Part shown: piece by piece, positions 32,108 to 39,294 of the stretch | How positions within the stretch are numbered: the stretch's first letter is position 1 | Layout: the number at the start of each line of letters is the position of its first letter | Assembly: GCA_018396915.1 (NCBI GenBank) | Contig: JAGTRD010000016.1 | Location: forward strand, 457 to 39,750 | Length of the DNA: 39,294 nucleotides | DNA from: Candidatus Bathyarchaeota archaeon | Lineage (GTDB): Archaea; Thermoproteota; Bathyarchaeia; 40CM-2-53-6; RBG-13-38-9 | Reading direction: 5' to 3' | The notes under the pieces: model-generated | The model's input: only the letters and a program-made list of their open reading frames with translations | What the model was told of the DNA's origin: nothing | Databases searched by the model: none | Position numbers and translations under genes: made by a program

Positions 32108-32121
32108 ATGATAAATATCAT
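32108..32121 (+). promoter_or_regulatory. Palindromic operator-like site before the AbrB/PIN pair
   Basis: ATGATA-AA-TATCAT is a perfect palindrome with a 2-bp spacer, about 40 bp before the TTG start at 32160. It overlaps a TATA-like core, as expected for autorepression by an AbrB-type antitoxin. CTTTAAAAAATTC about 20 bp upstream (near 32081-32093) is another possible box. Confidence 0.4.
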
Positions 32122-32159
32122 ATCCCACCAAGACAATGGTTGGAATTAGGTGGGTTTAT

Positions 32160-32390
32160 TTGAGTATTCTGGAGTTGGATGAGAAGGGGAGGGTGACTAT
32201 TCCGAAGGATGTTAGGCGATCCCTGGGAATAGTGAAGAAGGCGTTGGTCATAAATGCTGGGGGCCACCTCAAAATAATCCCTCTTCCATCAGACCCATTC
32301 AAAACCCTTCATGGGGCATTCAATGTTAGGAAGACCTTCAAGGAGCTTAGGATGCAGGCTGGAAGGATGGTAGAGAATATGTTGAGGTAG
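32160..32390 (+). CDS. SpoVT/AbrB-type antitoxin (VapB family)
   Basis: 76 residues from TTG 32160 (MSILELDEKGRVTIPKDVRR), preceded by AGGTGGG. The AbrB swapped-hairpin motif ELDEKGRVTIPKDVR is complete. The C-terminal half is a helical tail (FKELRMQAGRMVENMLR) that would wrap the PIN toxin. The toxin gene starts about 20 bp downstream. GTG or ATG starts farther upstream (32136 region) do not extend the family match. Confidence 0.82.
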   Translation: MSILELDEKGRVTIPKDVRRSLGIVKKALVINAGGHLKIIPLPSDPFKTLHGAFNVRKTFKELRMQAGRMVENMLR

Positions 32391-32412
32391 GTGAGGAGGC
32401 CTGGATGGTCAG

Positions 32413-32876
32413 ATGCCCCTTCTGGAGAACGATGTGATATTCGCCTTTCTGAATGATTATGATCCGAACCGTACGGTTTCTGAGGAGGTCTTCCGGAAGA
32501 TGCAGAGTGGAGAGTTGACTGTGGAGTTATCGAGTGTGAGCCTGGTCGAGATGGGGCTCATATATAGAGGTGAGGGGTTTGAGGATGAGCTTCTAGAAGA
32601 CTTGGCGGCGATTGCTATCTTGCCCAATGTGGAATACGTTGCGTTGAAGCCTGACGTAGCTGTGGCGAGCTATATCTGAGGCGCATATTCGATTTAACAT
32701 TCTTCGACTCACACTATGCTGCAACAGCTCTGAGCCTTGGCAGGAAGATAATCTCATTCGAGAGATCCTACGAGAAGGTGCATGGCTTGACCGTATTGGA
32801 CCTGCAACCATCTAAACATTCAAATCTAGTCTGGTTCAAGATCATAGAATTTTTGCATGAAATGGTGTTTCCTTGA
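32413..32876 (+). pseudogene. PIN-domain toxin (VapC), frameshifted
   Basis: The first frame (32413-32679) starts MPLLENDVIFAFLNDYD with the first PIN Asp, and has SLVEMGLIY and LPNVEYVALKPDVAVA. It stops soon after. The second frame continues at about 32670 as LYLRRIFDLTFFDSHYAATA, holding the FFDSHYAA acid site, and ends near 32876. Joined they give a normal ~150-residue PIN protein, so a one- or two-base indel near 32670 breaks it. The antitoxin upstream looks intact, so the system would be antitoxin-only unless the indel is an assembly error. Confidence 0.7.
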
Positions 32877-33133
32877 GTGTTTTCGAGAATTGACTAAATT
32901 TCAGTTGTTAAATTGACTTTGGTGAAGATTCTTGAATTTATGATCAATATATGAGTGGGGCTGAGACCCCCCACCCCCCTACCCCCCCTTCGCGGGTTGG
33001 AGGATGTTTCAGTCTCATTGAAGTATGCTTTTTCGTTTACGAGAAACCTATACGGGATTTATCGATGTTGAGCCACTTTCACTCATCTCTCTTGTTTATA
33101 GTTTGGATGGTGGATATTTCTTGGTGTCGTTGC
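32877..33133. other. Gene-free gap with long C tracts
   Basis: The stretch 32954-32995 has three runs of 5-6 Cs in a short span. Nothing protein-like is supported here. On the minus strand these are G tracts that could form a quadruplex, but no gene context supports a function. Confidence 0.3.
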
Positions 33134-33331
33134 ATGCTGGTGGTGTCGGATGTCTTGAATGAGAGGTGTCTCGGTGCTTTGGAGGCTCTTGGATATGTGA
33201 GGAGGTTTGTTGAGGGTTTGGCCGGTGATTCCAATGTCAAGTCGAGGGTTCTGAGGGAGGTCGACGAGTTGATCGATATCCTGTTGAATGGGTCTGTCGC
33301 GGATTTCAGGAGTAGGATTGAGAGGTATTGA
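33134..33331 (+). CDS. Small hypothetical helical protein
   Basis: 65 residues from ATG 33134 (MLVVSDVLNERCLGALEALG). It is mostly helical with amphipathic character, and its codon use resembles genuine genes (unlike the upstream in-frame extension to 32951). No family recognised. Convergent with the RHH gene, stopping 15 bp away. Confidence 0.45.
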   Translation: MLVVSDVLNERCLGALEALGYVRRFVEGLAGDSNVKSRVLREVDELIDILLNGSVADFRSRIERY

Positions 33332-33346
33332 TTCTGGGTTTGTTGG

Positions 33347-33508
33347 CTACTTGTAGGGTATCTCCTGATGGTATGCTCTGGTTATGAGCATTCTGAGTAG
33401 GTCTGTGTTCGATTCGAATCCCCAACTCCTCTTGAGTTCTAGGAATCTTCTGGCCATCTCCCCTTCGAGGGTTAGTCTTATCTCTATTTTCGGTGTGGTT
33501 TTCGACAT
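33347..33508 (-). CDS. Small ribbon-helix-helix DNA-binding protein
   Basis: 53 residues: MSKTTPKIEIRLTLEGEMAR gives the beta strand, then a helix (FLELKRSWGF) and a second helix (NTDLLRMLITRAYHQE). The pattern is that of archaeal virus RHH regulators, where paired strands enter the major groove. It is short enough to be missed by gene callers. A GGTG site lies 8 nt before the ATG. It is divergent from the AbrB-like gene across the 10-bp repeats, its probable operator. Confidence 0.7.
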   Translation of the reverse strand: MSKTTPKIEIRLTLEGEMARRFLELKRSWGFESNTDLLRMLITRAYHQEIPYK

Positions 33509-33517
33509 TTGTTCACC

Positions 33518-33545
33518 TTAAATGTTTTTAAGTGTCCTAAAGTGT
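33518..33545 (+). repeat. Three phased 10-bp operator-like repeats
   Basis: TTAAATGT (33518), TTAAGTGT (33528) and TAAAGTGT (33538) are spaced exactly 10 bp apart, one helical turn. A fourth copy, TAAAGTGA, is at 33576. They lie between the divergent RHH and AbrB-like genes and next to a TATA-like GTTATATATC (33545-33553). Binding on one face of the helix by an RHH dimer array is a natural reading. Confidence 0.5.
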
Positions 33546-33597
33546 TATATATCAGTTTCTGCACATAAAATGATTTAAAGTGAAATGGTGACTGAAG

Positions 33598-33789
33598 ATG
33601 CTGGAAGACCAAGATAACAGGATCAAACCCAAGTCGACGACGAAGGTCTTCGGCAAAGGAAAATGTTACATCCCATCAAAGATAAGGAGGAGACTCCAAC
33701 TCAACGACGGAGACATCCTAATCTGGGAGTTGACAAACACAGGCGAAGCAAAGATCTCGAAAGCAAAGATCGTCAGAGAATATGGGTAG
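33598..33789 (+). CDS. AbrB-like small DNA-binding protein of the provirus
   Basis: 63 residues. The middle block TTKVFGKGKCYIPSKIRRRLQLNDGD is the AbrB/SpoVT swapped-hairpin motif (VF/GKG/IPSKIRRRL, with LNDGD). The C-terminus is basic (KISKAKIVREYG). It is divergent from the RHH gene; the two may form a regulatory switch at the left end of the provirus. Confidence 0.65.
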   Translation: MLEDQDNRIKPKSTTKVFGKGKCYIPSKIRRRLQLNDGDILIWELTNTGEAKISKAKIVREYG

Positions 33790-33845
33790 AAAAATACCAG
33801 AATACCTACCAGACTTAAATCCAACAAGGCAACATTCCACCAACC

Positions 33846-34190
33846 TTGCATAAGACAACCGCCGATTCAAAAGAGTCGGAGAGGATACTCAGCCTGACCC
33901 ATAAAAGCCCAGCGAAGAAACGCAGAGACCATGAGAGGGCAAAGCAGAGAAGAAGCATGTGGATCGAAGCCTACAGAGACAGAAACCTCAAAGAGATCAT
34001 AAGCACAAGAAACTATGAGATACATCCAACAATACCAGTCTCACAAGGAGACGTACTCATCTCAGGAACCAGATACATCCATCCAGCCCTCACAAAGACC
34101 AGGCCGACCACAAACATCCACAGAAGAAAGTACTGGGCCGACATAATCACTAAACTTCCGAAGATGAAGGTCAGAGAATCCTCAGAATAA
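33846..34190 (+). CDS. Hypothetical basic protein of the provirus
   Basis: 114 residues starting at TTG 33846, without a clear ribosome-binding site, so the start is uncertain. It is highly basic and polar (KKRRDHERAKQRR and THKSPAKK). No known domain. Its A-rich codon use matches the following provirus genes. A nucleic-acid-binding role is possible but not shown. Confidence 0.4.
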   Translation: MHKTTADSKESERILSLTHKSPAKKRRDHERAKQRRSMWIEAYRDRNLKEIISTRNYEIHPTIPVSQGDVLISGTRYIHPALTKTRPTTNIHRRKYWADIITKLPKMKVRESSE

Positions 34191-34256
34191 GCCCAGTATA
34201 ACACAACCAGTCAACAATCCAATTTCTGAGAGAGAATCTGAGCGAGGAGAGATATT

Positions 34257-35264
34257 TTGGGTTATTGGTGGCGTAGAACAATAAACATACTGACCCTCGG
34301 ATTAGCCTACCGAAGATACTCAAACTGTTTCTGCATAAAATGTGGAAAACTAGTCAGCAATAGACATAGAGAGAATAAAAATCGTAGAGACCATCGAATA
34401 GTCGCCTTCGGATGGATGAAGGACCCAGAAGATCCAAGAGACCTACTATGGAGGAGAATCTTCAAACCACCACCCAAAATACCTGAGAAGACAGACCTAA
34501 CCCACCACGCAGGAAAGATCAGAGATCAGGGAAACGAAGGAAGCTGCGTAGGCCAAGCAGGAGCAGCCCTCAAAGACTGGTATGAGAAGTATCAGAGAGG
34601 ATACCCTGAAGGAGGACTCTCATCAAGATGCATATACAATCTGGCAAGGGCACTCGAAGGTAGGTTGAAAGATGAGGGCGCATACCTCAGAGACGCCCTC
34701 AAAGGGCTACAGCACTACGGAACATGCGGGGAGAAGCGGTGGCCCTACAGGCCTGGAGTAGACACAGACAAAGACCCGAGAACACACATAGCAGCCCAAG
34801 AGATGCAGCCATGGCAGATCGAATCATACGTGAGAATAAACAAGGTCGAGGAGATACTTCAAGCCCTAGCAGCAGGCAGACCAGTCTATGCAGGTGTACC
34901 ATGGTACAGAAACTGGATCACACCAGGGTTAGATGGAAAGTTACCTATGCCTGAGGGGCCGCCGGTTGGAGGCCACGCAATACTATTCCTAGGATACAAT
35001 CGAACTGAAGATTGGCTCCTATTCCAGAACAGTTGGGGCAGACTCTGGGGTAAAGCAGGATACGGAAAGATGCCCATCAAAGCCCTACGTCAAATAGAGG
35101 GTGAATGCGACTTCTGGACAGTCATAGACAAGCAAGGCCCAGGACCGGGACCTGGACCTGAGCCTGAACCAGCCGAACCTGAATGGATGAAGATCATAAA
35201 GAAGATCCTGAAGCTCCTCGAGCAACTCCAGAAGACTGTGGAGAACCTGAAGAAACATGCATAA
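34257..35264 (+). CDS. Papain-like (C1-family) cysteine peptidase with coiled-coil tail
   Basis: 335 residues from TTG 34257. The N-terminus has a Cys-rich knuckle (CFCIKC at 24-29) and a basic stretch. The peptidase domain runs about 75-290. The oxyanion Q91 and nucleophile C97 are in RDQGNEGSCVG, the general-base H240 is in GGHAILFLGY, and N258 is in FQNSWGRLWG. A Gly-Pro/Glu-Pro linker (294-308) and a C-terminal coiled coil (KILKLLEQLQKTVENLKK) follow. Placed among virion packaging genes, it may process structural proteins or attack the host envelope. It overlaps the next gene by 8 bp. Confidence 0.85.
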   Translation: MGYWWRRTINILTLGLAYRRYSNCFCIKCGKLVSNRHRENKNRRDHRIVAFGWMKDPEDPRDLLWRRIFKPPPKIPEKTDLTHHAGKIRDQGNEGSCVGQAGAALKDWYEKYQRGYPEGGLSSRCIYNLARALEGRLKDEGAYLRDALKGLQHYGTCGEKRWPYRPGVDTDKDPRTHIAAQEMQPWQIESYVRINKVEEILQALAAGRPVYAGVPWYRNWITPGLDGKLPMPEGPPVGGHAILFLGYNRTEDWLLFQNSWGRLWGKAGYGKMPIKALRQIEGECDFWTVIDKQGPGPGPGPEPEPAEPEWMKIIKKILKLLEQLQKTVENLKKHA

Positions 35265-35655
35265 ATGGTTCGGAATCACCCTAACACTCACAATAACATT
35301 CATAACCATCCAGGTTTGCGGTCAACTCGGAATATTCACCGGAGGCTCAAACGCCTACACTGCAATATCTAGTTTCGACATCTACACACACGCCCTAGGA
35401 TCAGCCGCCCTAGGCGCATTCATGCTCACCACCATAAGTCTAGGAAGATATGACAGGTCATGGCGAGTCTGGATACCATTCCAAGTAGCAATAATAGGAA
35501 CCATATGGGAACTCGTCGAGTTGACAGTAACATGGCTCAGGCTCTTACCGCCACAACAGATGTGGGCCACAGTTGAAAACTCAGTCCAAGACATATTCAT
35601 AGACTTCCTAGGAGTCTGCACAGTATCCTTCCTATATGAGCTGAGTGAAGCCTGA
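35257..35655 (+). CDS. Small membrane protein of the provirus
   Basis: 132 residues with about four hydrophobic segments (near 6-22, 45-62, 73-92, 115-130). It contains FDIYTHALGSAALGAF, IWELVELT and NSVQDIFIDFLGV. The His, Glu and Asp residues in membrane-facing positions are reminiscent of YjdF/DUF2238-type proteins, but this is a weak resemblance. It overlaps the peptidase gene, so a joint role (lysis or envelope) is possible. Confidence 0.6.
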   Translation: MHKWFGITLTLTITFITIQVCGQLGIFTGGSNAYTAISSFDIYTHALGSAALGAFMLTTISLGRYDRSWRVWIPFQVAIIGTIWELVELTVTWLRLLPPQQMWATVENSVQDIFIDFLGVCTVSFLYELSEA

Positions 35656-35660
35656 TTGAA

Positions 35661-36542
35661 ATGAACATCATACCTTATGTTGGTGGAAAAACTTTCCTGT
35701 TAAAAAATCTCCTACCCTTGATCCCCCCACATGAAATTTATGTCGAGGTCTTCGGCGGTGGAGCTGCCCTCCTATTGAATAAGGCACCAAGCAAATATGA
35801 GGTTTACAACGATGTTGACAGCGAGCTTGTAAACCTATTCCTAACAATCAGAGATGACCCCGAAAGATTCAGGTTTAGGCTTGAAGGCATACCCTACAGT
35901 AGAGAGATTTTTCATAGATGGAGTAGAGAGTTCAAGACAGGTAATCTTCCGGAGGACAATTTGGAGAGGGCTGTGAGATTCTACTATGTGATCTCAAGCA
36001 GCGTCTCCGGAAAGTTTGGGCAAGGATGGAGTTTCGGCAGGTCAGGGAGAATGTGGAGGCGCCAGACCATGCTGAGTAGGCCATTCGAGGAAATCCATAA
36101 CAGGCTCCTCAACGTCACAATCGACCATTTAGACTTCAGAAAATGTATAGTAAACTGGGACTCAGATGAGACTTTCTTCTTCCTGGACCCACCATACTAC
36201 GGGGTTAAGGGTCGCATGTACAGGTTCGGATTCTCAGAGAGTGACCATGAGGACCTTGCTGAAATGTTGAGGGCGACGAGGGGCAAATGGCTTCTGACAT
36301 ATGGGGACCACCCACACATAAGAAGACTCTACAGAGGATACTTGATGAGAAAAGTCGGGTCATACGCCTATGCTGAGAGGATGAGTCGCAGGGAAGGATT
36401 GAGGCGTAGGGGAATCGTCAAGCACCTCCTAATAATGAATTACAAGCCTCCAACAGCGATTGGGAAGACTCCTCTGAAAGGCTTCAAACCGGTTATGCTC
36501 TTCGACTTCGACCTCAAGATTGCGGCGGAGGATATTGATTAG
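35661..36542 (+). CDS. Dam-type DNA adenine-N6 methyltransferase
   Basis: 293 residues of the D12 class. The AdoMet-binding FGGG loop (motif I) is EVFGGGAALLLNK, the catalytic DPPY motif (IV) is LDPPYYG, and motif X near the N-terminus is MNIIPYVGGKTFLL. No cognate restriction gene is seen, so it is a solitary viral methylase that may protect the genome from host restriction. The recognition site cannot be read from sequence. Confidence 0.9.
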   Translation: MNIIPYVGGKTFLLKNLLPLIPPHEIYVEVFGGGAALLLNKAPSKYEVYNDVDSELVNLFLTIRDDPERFRFRLEGIPYSREIFHRWSREFKTGNLPEDNLERAVRFYYVISSSVSGKFGQGWSFGRSGRMWRRQTMLSRPFEEIHNRLLNVTIDHLDFRKCIVNWDSDETFFFLDPPYYGVKGRMYRFGFSESDHEDLAEMLRATRGKWLLTYGDHPHIRRLYRGYLMRKVGSYAYAERMSRREGLRRRGIVKHLLIMNYKPPTAIGKTPLKGFKPVMLFDFDLKIAAEDID

Positions 36543-36544
36543 GA

Positions 36545-36949
36545 TTGATATGTGAGAAGCCTCCGGCATGTGAGGATTGCAGCCGGATATGGGTCAAGTT
36601 GAGGAAGCTAAGAAGGGGAGACCTGGTTGAGTGTCTATGGCTCGACTCATGCCTATTCAGAAGGGTCAGATACCTCACAAGAAGCGTATATAGGACGGAG
36701 AAGAAGACTGTGGGCTACTTCCACTCAATCAAAGAAGATGAATATCTGATCCTGATCAATGAGTTGACCGACGGAGAGACATATCTCGAAGGAAACTCGC
36801 TGCTCATACGTGGAATAATAGAGTTGACTGTGAGGGTTCCAGCATCAAAGTCAGGCTACCATAAAACCCCTAAGAAAACCGTGAAGAACAATCAGACCCA
36901 GACAATGAAGATCATACAGACGATCGAGAAGGTAGCCCTCCCAAATTGA
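36545..36949 (+). CDS. Hypothetical protein of the provirus
   Basis: 134 residues from TTG 36545, 2 bp after the methylase stop. It has a CxxC (CEDC, residues 9-12) near the N-terminus and a basic C-terminal tail. Mainly beta in character in the middle (SLLIRGIIELTVRVP). No family recognised. It overlaps the next gene by 4 bp. Confidence 0.6.
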   Translation: MICEKPPACEDCSRIWVKLRKLRRGDLVECLWLDSCLFRRVRYLTRSVYRTEKKTVGYFHSIKEDEYLILINELTDGETYLEGNSLLIRGIIELTVRVPASKSGYHKTPKKTVKNNQTQTMKIIQTIEKVALPN

Positions 36950-37248
36950 GGAATATGTTAAACAGGCTCATCAGAATGTTTGAGGGCCTCCTATCGGAGA
37001 CCGTGATAAAACCATACAGATACGGTGTGAAGGTTGGGAAGAGAGCGAGGAAGACCCAGATACCTCCGCCTAGAATGGTCGTATATGGGATCCTGGCGGC
37101 GATAACCTTCTTCGTAGGCCTAACAGCCATCGAGTTGGCACATATAATCGTCTTGAGGAGTGTAGAGCCTACAGCTCTTAACCTGATGGGCTACATAGTG
37201 ACATTCCTATTGGGAACATTATTTGGAGTAAAGAGCAGAAGCAGGTGA
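36946..37248 (+). CDS. Two-helix membrane protein (holin-like candidate)
   Basis: 100 residues from TTG 36946 (ATG 36955 is in frame). A basic amphipathic N-terminus (KVGKRARKTQ) is followed by two membrane helices (about 44-64 and 77-94) and a short basic tail (KSRSR). Its size and topology fit a class II holin, but no family is recognised and the order could equally suit a virion membrane protein. Confidence 0.5.
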   Translation: MRNMLNRLIRMFEGLLSETVIKPYRYGVKVGKRARKTQIPPPRMVVYGILAAITFFVGLTAIELAHIIVLRSVEPTALNLMGYIVTFLLGTLFGVKSRSR

Positions 37249-37254
37249 AGACCC

Positions 37255-37806
37255 TTGCCTGGGAGAGTATCGAAGAAACTTCTCTGCGATCTATGCCACT
37301 CCATAATCGACGAGAGATCAGCCTTGAACATTCCAGTCGATATTGGAGAGACCGAAACGAGGATAGTCGTCTGCAAAGAATGTTTGAAGCGGAGCCGGCG
37401 AGCCCCATCCAAGTATATCAAAAAGAGTTACAAGGAGGAGGTTTCAGGTCATGAGGACCTGAAAGATATTCAGTGCATGGTGAGCTTTGTTAGAAACTTA
37501 ATTTCTGAACCTGAGAAATCAGATTTGAAGCATCCAATCAACATTGAGGAGGTTAGAAGCAAGGCTGTAGAGGAGATATTGTCTGCCATGGCAGTCGTCG
37601 AGGAGCTGGCCAAGAACGCCCCAATGGAGGCTGAGAGAAACAAAACCGACACAACGAAAGCGAGGTACTACAGCCTCCTAGGATACTTGGTCCAAGTCTT
37701 AGACGGCGTATTGAAGAGTGTCGAGGCAAACGACTTGGACAACAGGTTGAAGACTGTTGAGGCACTCTTGAATGATTTCGCGAAGGCAAAGGTTAAGAAG
37801 GGTTGA
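37255..37806 (+). CDS. Zinc-finger helical protein upstream of terminase (small-terminase candidate)
   Basis: 183 residues from TTG 37255. The N-terminus carries a four-Cys zinc site (CDLC at 11-14 and CKEC at 40-43). The rest is helical, with an amphipathic repeat region (about 90-180). It overlaps the start of the large terminase gene by 35 bp. Position and size fit a small terminase subunit, but no HTH is visible and the assignment is inferred. Confidence 0.55.
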   Translation: MPGRVSKKLLCDLCHSIIDERSALNIPVDIGETETRIVVCKECLKRSRRAPSKYIKKSYKEEVSGHEDLKDIQCMVSFVRNLISEPEKSDLKHPINIEEVRSKAVEEILSAMAVVEELAKNAPMEAERNKTDTTKARYYSLLGYLVQVLDGVLKSVEANDLDNRLKTVEALLNDFAKAKVKKG

Positions 37807-39241
37807 GGAGAAGGTTCAGAGGCTCCTCGAATCCAGATACATTGGGTCCCAACTCAATATTCCTACAGACCCGATTGAGTTCGCAGATAAAATATTAAAG
37901 TTCAAACCTGCACCATACCAAGCCAAGATATTGGCTGACAAGTCGAAGAGGATCGCTGTCAGAATATGCAGGCAAGGCGGAAAGACAACAGTCATAGCCG
38001 CCAGAGCCATATGGTTCGCAGTGAACAATCCTAAGACAACAACCCTCATAATCGCACCATCCCAGAGACAGTCGATAAACATGATGGATGTGATCCAAAG
38101 CTTCATCTACAATATGGATGAAGATTTTAGAAGGAATATTCTGAGTAAGGCCCTCAGGACAACCGTATATTTCAGAAACGGAAGCAGAATCATAGCTCTA
38201 CCGAACAACCCTAGAACGGTGAGGGGGTACACAGCACACCAAGCCATAGTCGATGAGGCCAACTTCATAAAGGACGATGAGCTGCTCATCGACTCAACCT
38301 TGAGGCCGCAGCTTGGAACGACAGACGGCCCCATAATATTATGTTCGACACCATGGTCGATGAACAGCGTATTCTACCGAGCATTCGACCCAAACTCAGG
38401 ATACAGCAGACACATCGCAACTTGGAGGGAGGCTGTTCAGGCAGGTATACTGAAAGAGTCCTTCATGGTGGAGTTAATAGATGAAGTGAATGCAGGTCTA
38501 TACGACCGTAACAGGTTCATGCGTGAATATGAGGTTGAATTCGTAGAGGAGACGAACAACTACTTCCAGTCAGCCCTGATAACAAGATGCCAAGACGCAT
38601 ACCTAGAATATTACCGGTTCGACGAAGATGCCGAGGGCAGATTCTATATTGGAATAGACTTCGGCAAGAAAGCAGACCACTCAGCCGTAGCCGTCATAGA
38701 TTTGAAGGGCGACGAGAGGCGTCTAGTCCACCTACACAGATTCCCACTCGAGACACCATACACATCCGTCATAGGATATGTCAAGGCCATATGCGACAGG
38801 TACATGAGCGTTCAAGCAGTCTACCCAGACCAGACAGGTGTAGGCGAATATATTGTTGAGGAGATGGTGAACTCAGGAATATTACATGTCACAGGGATAA
38901 ACCTCACAGCACCGGTGAAGGAGGATATTCTAGGATTCCTCAAACACGGGCTGATGGAGGTATGTATCTGCCCCAAATGTAGACGTAGATACGACATAAA
39001 GGCCAGAACATGCCAAGAATGCGGGGAACAAGTCTCACCCCTACTCCACTACCCATACGACCCAGACCTCATAGCGGAACTGAATATTGAGAGGTACGAA
39101 TATACTAAGGATGGGAGGCTGAGGTTCAACCATCCGGAGGGGACACATGACGACATGCTATGGGCCCTAGCCCTAGCATGCTACGCAACCAGGGAGAGGC
39201 CTAGCAGACCAGAGACCCTACCGGTCACAAAGACATTCTAG
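37772..39241 (+). CDS. terL: Terminase large subunit with zinc-ribbon insertion
   Basis: 489 residues. The ATPase domain has the Walker A variant CRQGGKTT (67-74), Walker B IVDEAN (159-164) and the CSTP coupling motif (191-194). The RNase H-like nuclease has its three acidic sites at D296 (GIDFGKKADHSA), D353 (YPDQTG) and D461 (THDDML). Between the second and third acidic sites lies CICPKC...CQECGEQ (398-420), a four-Cys zinc ribbon. It packages viral DNA into capsids. This firmly marks the region as a tailed (Caudoviricetes) provirus. Start ATG 37772 overlaps the previous gene. Confidence 0.93.
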   Translation: MISRRQRLRRVEEKVQRLLESRYIGSQLNIPTDPIEFADKILKFKPAPYQAKILADKSKRIAVRICRQGGKTTVIAARAIWFAVNNPKTTTLIIAPSQRQSINMMDVIQSFIYNMDEDFRRNILSKALRTTVYFRNGSRIIALPNNPRTVRGYTAHQAIVDEANFIKDDELLIDSTLRPQLGTTDGPIILCSTPWSMNSVFYRAFDPNSGYSRHIATWREAVQAGILKESFMVELIDEVNAGLYDRNRFMREYEVEFVEETNNYFQSALITRCQDAYLEYYRFDEDAEGRFYIGIDFGKKADHSAVAVIDLKGDERRLVHLHRFPLETPYTSVIGYVKAICDRYMSVQAVYPDQTGVGEYIVEEMVNSGILHVTGINLTAPVKEDILGFLKHGLMEVCICPKCRRRYDIKARTCQECGEQVSPLLHYPYDPDLIAELNIERYEYTKDGRLRFNHPEGTHDDMLWALALACYATRERPSRPETLPVTKTF

Positions 39242-39251
39242 ATGATCCAGA

Positions 39252-39294
39252 ATGGTCAAGAGAACAGTTAAGCCAGTAACGAAAACTTTCACCA
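39252..39294 (+). CDS. Start of the next provirus gene (cut by window end)
   Basis: ATG 39252 opens MVKRTVKPVTKTFT and runs off the end, 10 bp after the terminase stop. Portal protein is the usual next gene in this order, but 14 residues cannot show it. Confidence 0.35.
   Translation, partial: MVKRTVKPVTKTFT

Larger units (their letters stand above)
33347..39294. mobile_element. Tailed provirus (left part), truncated by the window edge
   Basis: Compact, mostly + strand gene run with many TTG starts and short overlaps: RHH and AbrB regulators, peptidase, membrane proteins, Dam methylase, holin-like protein, zinc-finger protein and large terminase. The terminase is decisive. The left boundary may be the tRNA-derived repeat at 31979-32002. 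No integrase, portal or capsid gene is in the window; they should lie to the right. Confidence 0.75.

Noticed and set aside
32951-32995. G-quadruplex or regulatory element in the C-tract stretch
   Set aside because: Several C runs are present but there is no gene or promoter arrangement to support a function; could also be a sequencing-sensitive region.

Overview
The window looks like a chromosome segment from an uncultured anaerobic archaeon, most likely a TACK-lineage organism of the Bathyarchaeia type. This rests on gene content and style, not on a marker-gene tree. The signs are: frequent TTG/GTG starts, archaeal TATA-like boxes, many 4-bp operon overlaps, a tRNA gene with two insertions (at least one intron-like), VapBC and HEPN/MNT toxin-antitoxin pairs, a Site-2 protease with CBS domains, a family 4 uracil-DNA glycosylase, and corrinoid methyltransferases beside a group-4 [NiFe]-hydrogenase.

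Layout. 1-4.1 kb: the 3' end of a surface-protein gene, a frameshifted PMT-type glycosyltransferase, a decayed VapBC pair and a hendecad/heptad coiled-coil protein. 4.3-8.9 kb: a DUF296 protein, then a methyl-transfer cluster on the + strand (corrinoid protein, UroD-like methyltransferase, MttB-like methyltransferase without pyrrolysine, second corrinoid protein). 9.06-13.75 kb, minus strand: a complete Liv-type ABC importer (binding protein, two permeases, two ATPases) that converges on the methyl cluster. 13.9-20.6 kb, minus strand: a polyferredoxin, NuoC-like subunit, HdrB-like subunit, [NiFe] large subunit, NuoH-like membrane anchor, ferredoxin subunit, [NiFe] small subunit and four small membrane proteins. 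No antiporter-like (NuoL/M/N, Mrp) subunit is present in the window.

20.7-30.3 kb is mixed housekeeping: hotdog thioesterases, an IscU scaffold with a tiny overlapping Cys-rich gene, HAD phosphatase, FdhD, a Cys-containing HTH regulator, DMT transporter, nitroreductase, Hsp20, S2P protease, UDG4, a bacterial-type phosphofructokinase and a DUF1893 protein.

30.4-39.3 kb is mobile. A tRNA-Ala(GGC) gene carries two insertions. Its 3' end is repeated 1.4 kb downstream (24 nt, 2 mismatches), bracketing a small island with a tautomerase and a HEPN/MNT pair. Beyond the repeat lie a VapBC-type pair with a frameshifted toxin, an RHH gene divergent from an AbrB-like gene across phased 10-bp repeats, and then the packaging region of a tailed provirus: papain-like peptidase, membrane proteins, Dam-type methylase and a large terminase with an inserted zinc ribbon. 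The provirus runs off the right edge.

As a working picture, the methyl-transfer cluster would demethylate an imported quaternary amine or methoxy compound onto corrinoid proteins, and the hydrogenase/HdrB complex would couple ferredoxin, hydrogen and possibly a disulfide or other carrier at the membrane. Both are inferences from gene families and neighbourhood.
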